Source: Pirellulales bacterium (lineage in GTDB: Bacteria; Planctomycetota; Planctomycetia; Pirellulales; S012-138). From it: a DNA stretch of 32,911 nucleotides. Each line of letters opens with the position of its first letter. The stretch's first letter is position 1. Positions 8,095 to 14,463 of this stretch are shown in pieces. Position numbers and translations under genes: made by a program. Where the stretch lies: NCBI GenBank assembly GCA_028066245.1, contig JALCBR010000057.1:1-32911 (forward strand), written 5' to 3'. The notes below the pieces were generated by a model. That model was not told where the DNA came from and did not search any database. It worked only from the letters and a program-made list of their open reading frames with translations.

Positions 8095-9063
8095 ATGTTG
8101 CCACTACGCTTTTTTCAAGCTTTGTTTCTTGCAGTTCCAGCCGTGTTGGTCATTGCTCTCCTGTCAGCGCCGGTAAAGGCACAGGATGTCAATTCGCAAG
8201 AACAGGAAGCCCAGGCTCAGAAAAGTCCACCACCACTCTACGATGAATCCGCCAACGCCACCGCGGAGATCGCTAAGGCGGTGACCCAAGCTAAGAAGGA
8301 GAACAAACGTGTGTTGCTACAATTTGGCGCCAATTGGTGTGGTTGGTGCCATAAGCTCCATAAAGTTTTCAAAGAGGAACCAAAGATCGCTCGAACGCTG
8401 AGCTACGAATACGAAGTTGTCATGGTCGATATCGGTCGGTTCGACAAGAACAAGGAGCTTATCGAGAAGTACGGTGCGAAGATCAAAGGTTCCGGCGTTC
8501 CCTTTCTGACAGTGCTCAACGCCGATGGCGAAGTTGTCACCAACCAAAACACCGGCGATCTGGAAGATGGAGATCATCACGATGTTGCCAAGGTGCAAGA
8601 GTTTCTCACGTCGCACGCAGCGCCACCTGTGAGCGCAGAAGCCACACTGGCGACAGGAATCGCCAAAGCCAAGGCAGACGGCAAAACCGCATTCGTTCAC
8701 TTGGGTGCTCCGTGGTGCGGCTGGTGTCATCGACTCGAAGGTTTTGTCGCCGCCAACCAACAGCTCTTCGATAAGTACTTTATCGATATCAAGATCGATA
8801 TCGACCGCATGGCTGGCGGCAAGGATGTGGCCGCGCGGCTCCGTGGAGGAACAGGCGGCGGCATTCCCTGGATGGCCTTCTACGATGGATCTGGCAAAGA
8901 GATCATCGACTCTGACGGTCCCAACGGCAACGTTGGCTATCCGGTGAAAGATGAGGAGATCGCTCACTTCGTCCGCATGCTGGAAGCCGCGAATGTCGTC
9001 GATGCAGATCGCGCGTTGTTCAGCAAATTGCTGAAAGAGGCGGGCGTACAGCAACGCCGATAG
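8095..9063 (+). CDS. Secreted protein with two thioredoxin-fold domains, each with a CGWC active site, 322 aa
   Basis: Residues 1-29 are a signal peptide (hydrophobic core FLAVPAVLVIALLSA, cleavage after VKA), so the protein acts outside the cytoplasm. Thioredoxin domain 1 (about 53-172) has ANWCGWCHKL with C82/C85 and cis-proline P136 (GVPFL). Domain 2 (about 182-300) has APWCGWCHRL with C208/C211 and P258 (GIPWM). Both sites keep the paired cysteines, so both are likely redox active as thiol-disulfide reductases or chaperones. The CGWCH string also fits a CxxCH haem pattern, but the WC..C position in a thioredoxin fold explains it better. The open frame extends upstream to 7993, but ATG 8095 has AGAAGGGA seven bases upstream and begins the signal peptide. 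A small ORF and a terminator follow. Confidence 0.88.
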   Translation: MLPLRFFQALFLAVPAVLVIALLSAPVKAQDVNSQEQEAQAQKSPPPLYDESANATAEIAKAVTQAKKENKRVLLQFGANWCGWCHKLHKVFKEEPKIARTLSYEYEVVMVDIGRFDKNKELIEKYGAKIKGSGVPFLTVLNADGEVVTNQNTGDLEDGDHHDVAKVQEFLTSHAAPPVSAEATLATGIAKAKADGKTAFVHLGAPWCGWCHRLEGFVAANQQLFDKYFIDIKIDIDRMAGGKDVAARLRGGTGGGIPWMAFYDGSGKEIIDSDGPNGNVGYPVKDEEIAHFVRMLEAANVVDADRALFSKLLKEAGVQQRR

Positions 9064-9163
9064 AGAAGGACCCATAGCTGGCTTTCGTTGGGCAGCCTAT
9101 TCGTCTTTCATGCACGTCGGATTAACTTCCGCGACTTTCGTGACGACAGACCGTATCTCAGGT

Positions 9164-9376
9164 ATGAACGCGACCACAGCGATTTCGGCGATTGTTTCTC
9201 TCGTGCTTGGAATCTTGATTGGCTGGGGAGCATCTAGCGTAGACGGCCCGAGCAAAGGTAGTCTTGAGCAAGAAAACGCTGACCTCAAGCGGAAGAACAA
9301 ATTGCTCGAACAGCAAATCGAGGAAGTCAACGCTAAGTTCTTGAACAATGTATCCAACATGCGAGGTCATGGTTGA
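9164..9376 (+). CDS. Small membrane-anchored coiled-coil protein, about 70 aa (possible)
   Basis: Not a recognised family. The predicted product has one hydrophobic segment (AISAIVSLVLGILIGWGA, about residues 6-23), a short linker, then a heptad-rich helix QENADLKRKNKLLEQQIEEV at about 36-55. A single-pass anchor plus coiled coil is a believable small-protein design and unlikely to arise by chance with such regular heptads. It lies 100 bases after the thioredoxin-like gene on the same strand and just before the strong terminator, so it would be the last gene of that transcript. The start is unsure: ATG 9164 begins directly before the hydrophobic segment but has a poor ribosome site; ATG 9110 would add 18 unremarkable residues. 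Confidence 0.45.
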   Translation: MNATTAISAIVSLVLGILIGWGASSVDGPSKGSLEQENADLKRKNKLLEQQIEEVNAKFLNNVSNMRGHG

Positions 9377-9440
9377 TGGAGTCAGGATAGTCATTGCTGC
9401 GCATGTAACGGATTCGTAGCAGTAAACGATCATCTAATAG

Positions 9441-9482
9441 AAAGCGGCGGCCGATTCACAAAGAAACGGCCGCCGCTTTTTT
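9441..9482 (+). terminator. Strong Rho-independent terminator, probably bidirectional
   Basis: A perfect 10-bp GC stem, GCGGCGGCCG (9444-9453) with CGGCCGCCGC (9467-9476), encloses a 13-base loop, is extended by AAA/TTT pairs and is followed by six Ts to 9482. It ends the plus-strand thioredoxin transcript. Read on the minus strand the same stem is followed by TTTCTATT, so it may also stop the amidohydrolase transcript that ends at 9503. Confidence 0.9.
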
Positions 9483-9502
9483 GATCCAAGTTGCAGCGTT
9501 CA

Positions 9503-10282
9503 TCATTGCGGCACGTTCAACACACCCATTTGGCGGTACTTTTCCATGCACTTGTCGTAGAGCAAAGTGTGCTTGCTCTGCAGGTCAACCATGGAACCTC
9601 CGATGAATGCCATTTCCACGTTGGTCGTCACTTCTAGAATATCGCCGTTGGCGATTACGACGTTTGCGTCTTTGCCCGCGGTGAGAGATCCAAGCCGGTC
9701 TCCCACCCCAAGAATCTCCGCCGCGGAGAGCGTAATGCTCTTCAAGGCATCTTCAGAGGAGAGCCCAAAGGCTGCCGCCGTGCCAGCGTTGAATGGCAGG
9801 TTGCGAACGTTGGCCGCACCTTCGCCGCTGCTGATGGCAAACACCACGCCGGCGTTCTGTAGTCGCTTGGGGAGCGTGAACGCATCGTCATAGGCGGCAT
9901 CCTGGCCGCTGGGCAGCCGGTGGACTTTCGAGATGATGACGGGCACATCGTTCCGTTTGAGTAACTCGCTGCATTTGTCAGCCTGGCTACCACCAACAAT
10001 GACGCAGCTAATGTTCTCCTGATCGGCGAAGGCAACTGCGTTGGAGATTTCTGATTCACTATTGGCCGCGATGAATACGGGCAGTTCACCCTTAAGAACG
10101 GGGATCATTCCTTCCCATTTGGCGTCAAAGGGCGTTGATTCATCCGCTTCACGAGCTTGCATATAGGCTCGCGCTGTGGCAAAAGTCTCGCGAATTCGCT
10201 TGATGGCATCGTTACCAGAACTACGCCCTCCGCTGCCGCGTGGCCACGAAACGTGCATCCCGGCCACTTGCTCAACTGCCAT
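9503..10282 (-). CDS. C-terminal fragment of the frameshifted small amidohydrolase, about 259 aa
   Basis: Continues the barrel from MAVEQVAGMHVSWPR to the C-terminus. The typical amidohydrolase ending is present: SAAEILGVGDRLGSLTAGKD, then DANVVIANGDILEV. No independent ribosome site precedes the first ATG (10282), which lies inside what should be continuous coding sequence, so this piece is probably not made on its own. The metal-binding His and Asp residues expected in this half are missing. Confidence 0.65.
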   Translation of the reverse strand: MAVEQVAGMHVSWPRGSGGRSSGNDAIKRIRETFATARAYMQAREADESTPFDAKWEGMIPVLKGELPVFIAANSESEISNAVAFADQENISCVIVGGSQADKCSELLKRNDVPVIISKVHRLPSGQDAAYDDAFTLPKRLQNAGVVFAISSGEGAANVRNLPFNAGTAAAFGLSSEDALKSITLSAAEILGVGDRLGSLTAGKDANVVIANGDILEVTTNVEMAFIGGSMVDLQSKHTLLYDKCMEKYRQMGVLNVPQ

Positions 10283-10796
10283 GTCCTCCCCAGGTCCAGC
10301 CGTCCATGTTGATCACGGCGGATAGGCCGGCGATGGTTCCTCCCGAAGGCGCTGTCAACGCCGTCAGTACGCCGTTGGCACGGGTGACCGGGATCACCGC
10401 ACTTTCTGCGTTGACGGCGACAATCGCTTTGGCGCTGGGGTTGGCGTCGCCTACTTCGCTGGTGTCGATCGTTGCGGCGGACGCGCCCACTTCGGTCAGC
10501 CCGATACTGGTGTTGGGATCGATCAATCCCGGATAGACGTGCTTGCCGCTCACGTCCACGCGCTCGGCATTGGCAGGAATCTGCACATCTTTACCGACGG
10601 CGACAATTTTCCCCTTGTCAAAAAGGACAATCCCGCCGGCGATGGCAGGGCCATCCACTGGATGCACGGTTCCACCCACCAAAGCGATGGGCTGTTTTTG
10701 AGGCTTGCCGGGAATAATGGGGTTGGCCACAGTGGAGCTCGCCAGCAGCCAAACTATCGCCAAACCGGCAGCGGCCCGTTGGAATGTTCTAAGCAT
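10272..10796 (-). CDS. N-terminal fragment of the frameshifted small amidohydrolase, 174 aa
   Basis: Carries the signal peptide (AAAGLAIVWLLASSTVA, residues 8-24) and the first beta-sandwich strands of an imidazolonepropionase-like amidohydrolase: GGIVLFDKGKIVAVGKDVQI, then KHVYPGLID near residue 94. The ATG at 10796 has GAGGA nine bases upstream. The last five residues (GGHGS) are out of frame, reached after the extra G at 10288-10291. If translated alone it would lack most of the barrel. Confidence 0.65.
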   Translation of the reverse strand: MLRTFQRAAAGLAIVWLLASSTVANPIIPGKPQKQPIALVGGTVHPVDGPAIAGGIVLFDKGKIVAVGKDVQIPANAERVDVSGKHVYPGLIDPNTSIGLTEVGASAATIDTSEVGDANPSAKAIVAVNAESAVIPVTRANGVLTALTAPSGGTIAGLSAVINMDGWTWGGHGS

Positions 10797-10859
10797 GTTT
10801 GGTGTCCTCTATGTTGTCCGCCCCAAGGGGCGAGTGATGTTGAAGGAATCAGTACGCAA

Positions 10860-11885
10860 TTAGTGATCATGGTCCAAGTGGTTGTGACCCGAGTGATCGT
10901 GCAAGTTGAACGCATTGTCCAAATGGCCCATGATGCCAAAGTACGAACCGTCACTGTGGGCGTGCTGACATGAGTAATCAAACGTTTCCCAGATGGTGTC
11001 TGGATTGGGGCCTGCGGCGTTGCTGCCTCCCATGGTCGCACCGCTAGAGAGAATGCGTTGCACCAGTGCAGCGTGCATTTCGCGAACGGTTTCTCGCCGG
11101 ACGAGATCTTCCTCGCGATCAAAATACTTGCGGCCATCAACCCATGTTTGCTGAGCAACGGCGTAGCTGGACAGCGGCGAGTGGTTCCATACAACCAGAT
11201 CCGCTTGTTTGCCCGGCTCCAATGAGCCGGTGTAGTCGCCCACGCCCAGTTGGATCGCTGGGTTGAGCGTAACGAATTTCAACGCTTCAGCCTCAGGTAC
11301 TCCACCGTATTTGACCGCCTTAGCGGCTTCCGTGTTCAATCGCCGGGCCAACTCAGAGCTATCAGAGTTGAACGAAACAACCACGCCCACGTTGTGCATA
11401 ATGGCGCCGTTGTGTGGAATCGCGTCATAGGCTTCCCATTTGTAAGCCCACCAATCGGAAAAGCTGGAGCCGCCCACGCCGTGTTGAGCCATTGTCTCGG
11501 CAACTTTGTAGCCTTCCAAGATGTGCTGGAACGTGCCAATCTTGACGCCGTAGTCCTCGCAGGTTCGCATCAAAGCGAGAATCTCATCCTGGCGATATGA
11601 GTGGCAATGGATCAACCGTTCGCCAAAGACAACTTCGGCCAGGGCTTCCAGCTCCAAGTCCACACGGGGGGCGTCCCGGACTTGTCCTGTTTCCACTCTT
11701 TCCAACGCTGGCGATAGGCTTGGCCAGCGGTAAACGCGTCTCGTACAAGCTGTTCCACCCCCATGCGAGACCGAGGATAGCGGGTGGACTCCGAGCTGCG
11801 TTTGCGAGTGACATTTTCGCCGAGGGCGAACTTTATTCCCGCAGGCACTTCGGTAAATTTCATTGCCTCCGGTAGCGCGCCCCAA
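10860..11885 (-). CDS. Fragment 3 of the large amidohydrolase: catalytic half of module 2 with His-rich tail
   Basis: True coding begins near 11671 with RVDLELEALAEVVFGERLIH; the residues before that in this frame are non-coding. It supplies the remaining metal ligands of module 2: His in ERLIHCHSYR, His in GTFQHILEGYK, and Asp in VVSFNSDSSELARR. The barrel closes with NPAIQLGVGDYTGSLEPGKQ and DLVVWNHSPLSSYAV. The last 15 residues, NLHDHSGHNHLDHDH, hold six histidines and three aspartates and could bind metal ions. Confidence 0.65.
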   Translation of the reverse strand: MGRATGGNEIYRSACGNKVRPRRKCHSQTQLGVHPLSSVSHGGGTACTRRVYRWPSLSPALERVETGQVRDAPRVDLELEALAEVVFGERLIHCHSYRQDEILALMRTCEDYGVKIGTFQHILEGYKVAETMAQHGVGGSSFSDWWAYKWEAYDAIPHNGAIMHNVGVVVSFNSDSSELARRLNTEAAKAVKYGGVPEAEALKFVTLNPAIQLGVGDYTGSLEPGKQADLVVWNHSPLSSYAVAQQTWVDGRKYFDREEDLVRRETVREMHAALVQRILSSGATMGGSNAAGPNPDTIWETFDYSCQHAHSDGSYFGIMGHLDNAFNLHDHSGHNHLDHDH

Positions 11886-13429
11886 CGCATCTTGAGCACC
11901 TGATTTTGGCCGCCAATAGTGTTGGCCGAACCGTGCAAAACATTGATTGCAGTAACACCACCGGCCAATTGTCGGTAGATGTTGACATCGTCCGCATTGA
12001 CGAAATCACCAATACGGACTTCCGCAGTGATGCTTTGACTGCTTTCGTTGACGCCGCCGTCTGTGGCACTATGCGAATGGCAATCGATAATGCCCGGTGA
12101 AATATGTTTGTCGGTGCAATCAATCACGACACAGCCTTGAGGGGCAGTCAGATCTTTGCCGACAGCCGTAATAATGCCGTTTTCGACTAGCACGGAAGCA
12201 TCGCTCAAGACGCCTTCAGGCCCGCTGGTCCAAACCGTAGCGTTGGTGAACAACACTGCAGCAGGCGCCTCAGGCTGTTCCTCGCGACCGTACGCACCCA
12301 GAGGATAATTCACCGGATACATGGCCGACCGGTTCTTTTTGATCTCATCCTCATCTTCTGCACTTAAGGATTGCTCGCCATGATGTTCTGCTGGTCGCGG
12401 CTCTTCCGGTTCCAGAGACGTTGGCACAGTTTCGGCAGCGGCAATTCGTTCCGCCGTGAGTTGGCTCCGCTGGCCATCGGCCCAGATGAAGGCGCCGACC
12501 ATACTCGGCTTTTCACCCTCATCAACGGCAATATCCAACGTCGCGGACATCAACACCACACCATCGTAGCCGAAGTCTTCGCCAGCGAATGTCGCAGTCA
12601 GGACAGACTCGCTCAGTCGGAACTTTTTCAGGCTGACAGACGTTTCGCCGCGTTCCAGTTCTCCACTCGTTCGCCCGCTCTCTTCCGTCACGATCAGCTT
12701 GAGTGACTGGGTCTCACCGCCAGGTGTATTGAAGGCGATCTCCCATTCACCGTCAGCTTTGACGGCAGGGGACGTTTTGACTTCGTATCGTGTGCCGTCA
12801 ACCCAGGTCTCCAGCACGTCAGTGTTGGCGTCAAACAGATCGCCATCCGTCACCACAAGGTTGGCGGACATTCCCACGGCGACCTTGCCCAGTCGATCGC
12901 TCAAACCGAAGGCCTCTGCCGGCGTGGTGGTCAGCGCAGCTAAGGCTTGATCCGTGTCCAAACCTCGAGCGACGGCCATGCGGACATTATCCAGGAATTT
13001 GCCGGTATCCCTCAGCCCATGAGAAGATAGGGCGATGGGAATGCCGGCTTGGGCCATGCGGCCGGGATTTTCTGGCGCGATGTCCCAATGCATCATTCTT
13101 TGCACTGTCACGCCGGCAGCCCTCTCAGGAGTGCTGACATCCGGAGCATCCGGGAAATTGACCGAAACGATAAATAGCCGGTCCAGTTCACGCATTGCAT
13201 TCAGTCGGCGGTATTCCTCACCACTCTTGCTGACGATGGCCAGGTTTAGCCCAAATTCTGTAGCCACCTGGTCTGCACGTAGGGCATAGAGATAGCTGGG
13301 AGCGTCAATAAAAACGGTGCCACCGGCTAAGAACGGTTGCAGGTCTTCCAATACCTGCGTTCGTCCGAGCAACGCCGTCTTTACCGGAGTTATAAGCTTC
13401 CCAGACTTGGGCATACCATTTGGCGTCAT
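11612..13429 (-). CDS. Fragment 2 of the large amidohydrolase: end of module 1, linker domain and start of module 2
   Basis: The open frame is longer than the true coding part, which runs from about 13354 to 11666. Numbered from the frame's first ATG, residues 24-215 finish module 1 (PAEAFGLSDRLGKVAVGMSA near 170-189), 225-335 form a beta-rich linker of unknown family (GEWEIAFNTPGGETQSLKLI), 340-375 are acidic and low in complexity, and module 2 starts near 392 with the metal motif H451-S-H453. The residues after GTPP (VWTWSWKPWP) are out of frame beyond the G-run at 11666-11671. Confidence 0.65.
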   Translation of the reverse strand: MTPNGMPKSGKLITPVKTALLGRTQVLEDLQPFLAGGTVFIDAPSYLYALRADQVATEFGLNLAIVSKSGEEYRRLNAMRELDRLFIVSVNFPDAPDVSTPERAAGVTVQRMMHWDIAPENPGRMAQAGIPIALSSHGLRDTGKFLDNVRMAVARGLDTDQALAALTTTPAEAFGLSDRLGKVAVGMSANLVVTDGDLFDANTDVLETWVDGTRYEVKTSPAVKADGEWEIAFNTPGGETQSLKLIVTEESGRTSGELERGETSVSLKKFRLSESVLTATFAGEDFGYDGVVLMSATLDIAVDEGEKPSMVGAFIWADGQRSQLTAERIAAAETVPTSLEPEEPRPAEHHGEQSLSAEDEDEIKKNRSAMYPVNYPLGAYGREEQPEAPAAVLFTNATVWTSGPEGVLSDASVLVENGIITAVGKDLTAPQGCVVIDCTDKHISPGIIDCHSHSATDGGVNESSQSITAEVRIGDFVNADDVNIYRQLAGGVTAINVLHGSANTIGGQNQVLKMRWGALPEAMKFTEVPAGIKFALGENVTRKRSSESTRYPRSRMGVEQLVRDAFTAGQAYRQRWKEWKQDKSGTPPVWTWSWKPWPKLSLANG

Positions 13430-14075
13430 AGAATGCCTGACGGACGAGCGTCATTGCCCCCATGGGCGAAGATGGATATCCCCGCCCGCCCCTGCTGCGG
13501 TTGGGCGTAAGCTGCGCATGCAGCGCGACTCTGTCATCCAGAATCGCTTTGGAGAGTGCGTCATCGCCGGTGGTGACCACACCACTTTGTCCGCGAACTA
13601 CGCCCCCCGATGGAGCGATCAACCGGGCGGTCACACCCTGGCTGCGGTATTCACGATTTGTCGTGGAATCAGAAGTGTAGTAGGAAGCTGCCAGGACGCC
13701 TGGACGAACGTGCGCGTTCCAGTAGTTGGTCTCCGCTGGAGGCGTAGATTCGGACGACGGTGAGACTTCGCTGTATGAGTCAATCAACCCGGGGTAAACC
13801 GTCTTACCCTCCAGATTCCACGTTCGGGCATCCGCAGGCAGTTCCATATTTGGACCGACCGCGACGATCAAGCCATTGCGAATCAGCACTGTACCGGATT
13901 CGATCATCTGGCCGGGGCCAGTCACAATCCGCGCGTTGATCAGCGCGTGCACGGAAGGGTCATTCTCCCTAAGACCTTCCGGGGGCGTGGTATCCTGAGC
14001 CTGAACCGCCGTCGTCATCGCGGCGGAGGCTACCAACACGGAAAGTAATCCGCGCTGAATCTGGCTGCGAATCAT
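13305..14075 (-). CDS. Fragment 1 of the large amidohydrolase: signal peptide and start of the first, degenerate module
   Basis: About 256 residues from ATG 14075. After the signal peptide comes the amidohydrolase beta domain (ALINARIVTG, VLIRNGLIVAVGPNMELP) and the barrel start KTVYPGLIDSYSEVSPSS, where the HxH metal motif should be but is not. In-frame sequence is good to about AYNSGKDGVARTNA; the residues after that (GIGRPATVLSRW) are out of frame and end at the stop at 13305. An ATG 30 bases upstream (14105) is in frame but lacks the strong ribosome site. Confidence 0.65.
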   Translation of the reverse strand: MIRSQIQRGLLSVLVASAAMTTAVQAQDTTPPEGLRENDPSVHALINARIVTGPGQMIESGTVLIRNGLIVAVGPNMELPADARTWNLEGKTVYPGLIDSYSEVSPSSESTPPAETNYWNAHVRPGVLAASYYTSDSTTNREYRSQGVTARLIAPSGGVVRGQSGVVTTGDDALSKAILDDRVALHAQLTPNRSRGGRGYPSSPMGAMTLVRQAFYDAKWYAQVWEAYNSGKDGVARTNAGIGRPATVLSRWHRFY

Positions 14076-14163
14076 ACAGACACCTCCTAGTGGTGGTCGC
14101 ATCAAACGTGCAAGAAGCTGGGTTACGGACGAGATACCCCAAGGTGCAGGTGCTCATAGAAAC

Positions 14164-14189
14164 GGTGATTGCGTGAAACAGGAATCACC
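14164..14189. repeat. Inverted repeat GGTGATT-12-AATCACC
   Basis: A perfect 7-bp inverted repeat (14164-14170 and 14183-14189) with a 12-base loop, 90-115 bases upstream of the amidohydrolase start. No T-run follows on either strand, so it is not an evident terminator. It may be an operator half-site pair or chance. Confidence 0.3.
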
Positions 14190-14249
14190 CGAAGCGAGCA
14201 GTAGTTAGAGTTTGGCGGGCGATAGCCCAAAGTCAACAAACTGTGACGG

Positions 14250-14265
14250 TGATTCGGATGAATCA
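14250..14265. promoter_or_regulatory. Candidate operator palindrome TGATTC-GGAT-GAATCA
   Basis: A perfect 6-bp palindrome with a four-base centre, typical in size of a dimeric regulator site. It sits about 175 bases before the amidohydrolase start and about 200 before the ThDP enzyme start. The left arm belongs to a second copy of ACGGTGATT. There is no direct evidence that anything binds. Confidence 0.3.
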
Positions 14266-14463
14266 TGGATCCGCACCTTGACGCAGTCGTTTTGAACTGT
14301 GCAATCGGTGGAAGTTGACATGCATGCCGTGAGCGTGTTCTGCACCGCTTGGCGCAAACATTTCTTGATTTCACGGCCGCAAGCGACCCTTTCGGATACA
14401 TTGGGCAATCTTGCGAATGCAGCAAAGGACATTCCTATTCAATAGCACACAAGCATAGACTCG

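Larger units (their letters stand above)
9503..10796 (-). pseudogene. Secreted amidohydrolase-like gene interrupted by one frameshift (430 aa when corrected)
   Basis: Two overlapping open frames on the minus strand are halves of one amidohydrolase-superfamily protein. The break is at the run CCCC, 10288-10291 (GGGG in the sense strand). Removing one G turns the ending GWTWGGHGS-stop into GWTWEDMAVEQVAGMHVSWP, which joins smoothly, and the corrected length is exactly 431 codons including the stop. The product would have a signal peptide, an N-terminal beta domain (IALVGGTVHPVDGPAI) and a TIM-barrel. The usual HxH metal motif after PGLID is absent (YPGLIDPNTS) and the catalytic Asp region reads AISSGEG, so this module probably cannot hold the usual metals. 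It lies 63 bases after the larger amidohydrolase gene. A sequencing error in a homopolymer or a real mutation are both possible. Confidence 0.8.
10860..14075 (-). pseudogene. Large secreted two-module amidohydrolase interrupted by two frameshifts (about 1071 aa when corrected)
   Basis: Three overlapping minus-strand frames form one protein. ATG 14075 has AGGAGG with six bases of spacing and starts a signal peptide (LLSVLVASAAMTTAVQA). Module 1 (about 1-455) is an amidohydrolase fold without HxH (YPGLIDSYSE) and with SSHG where the catalytic Asp is expected. A beta-rich linker follows, then module 2 with intact ligands: DCHSHS, IHCHSYR, FQHILEG and FNSDSS. Frameshift A lies near CC 13354-13355 (one apparent extra base, joining RTNA to VLEDLQPFL). 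Frameshift B is in the run GGGGGG 11666-11671 (one base apparently missing, joining GTPP to RVDLELEAL). The two compensate, giving 1072 codons. The C-terminus is His-rich. The module with ligands is likely a metal-dependent amide or ring hydrolase; the substrate is unknown. Confidence 0.8.
14076..14463. other. Divergent intergenic region between the large amidohydrolase and the ThDP enzyme, 388 bases
   Basis: Both flanking genes start outward, so two promoters are expected. No coding frame here is convincing. The stretch contains two small inverted repeats, listed separately, that share the 9-base word ACGGTGATT (14162-14170 and 14246-14254). They could be operator sites for a regulator controlling both genes, but no regulator gene is adjacent. 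Confidence 0.4.

Noticed and set aside
8338-8352. CGWCH as a c-type haem site in the thioredoxin-like protein
   Set aside because: It sits at the thioredoxin active-site position in both domains (preceded by W, with matching cis-Pro), which explains it without haem.
10288-13355. Programmed ribosomal frameshifting in the amidohydrolases
   Set aside because: The sites need shifts in different directions, and no slippery heptamer with a downstream structure was seen; homopolymer errors or mutation are simpler.
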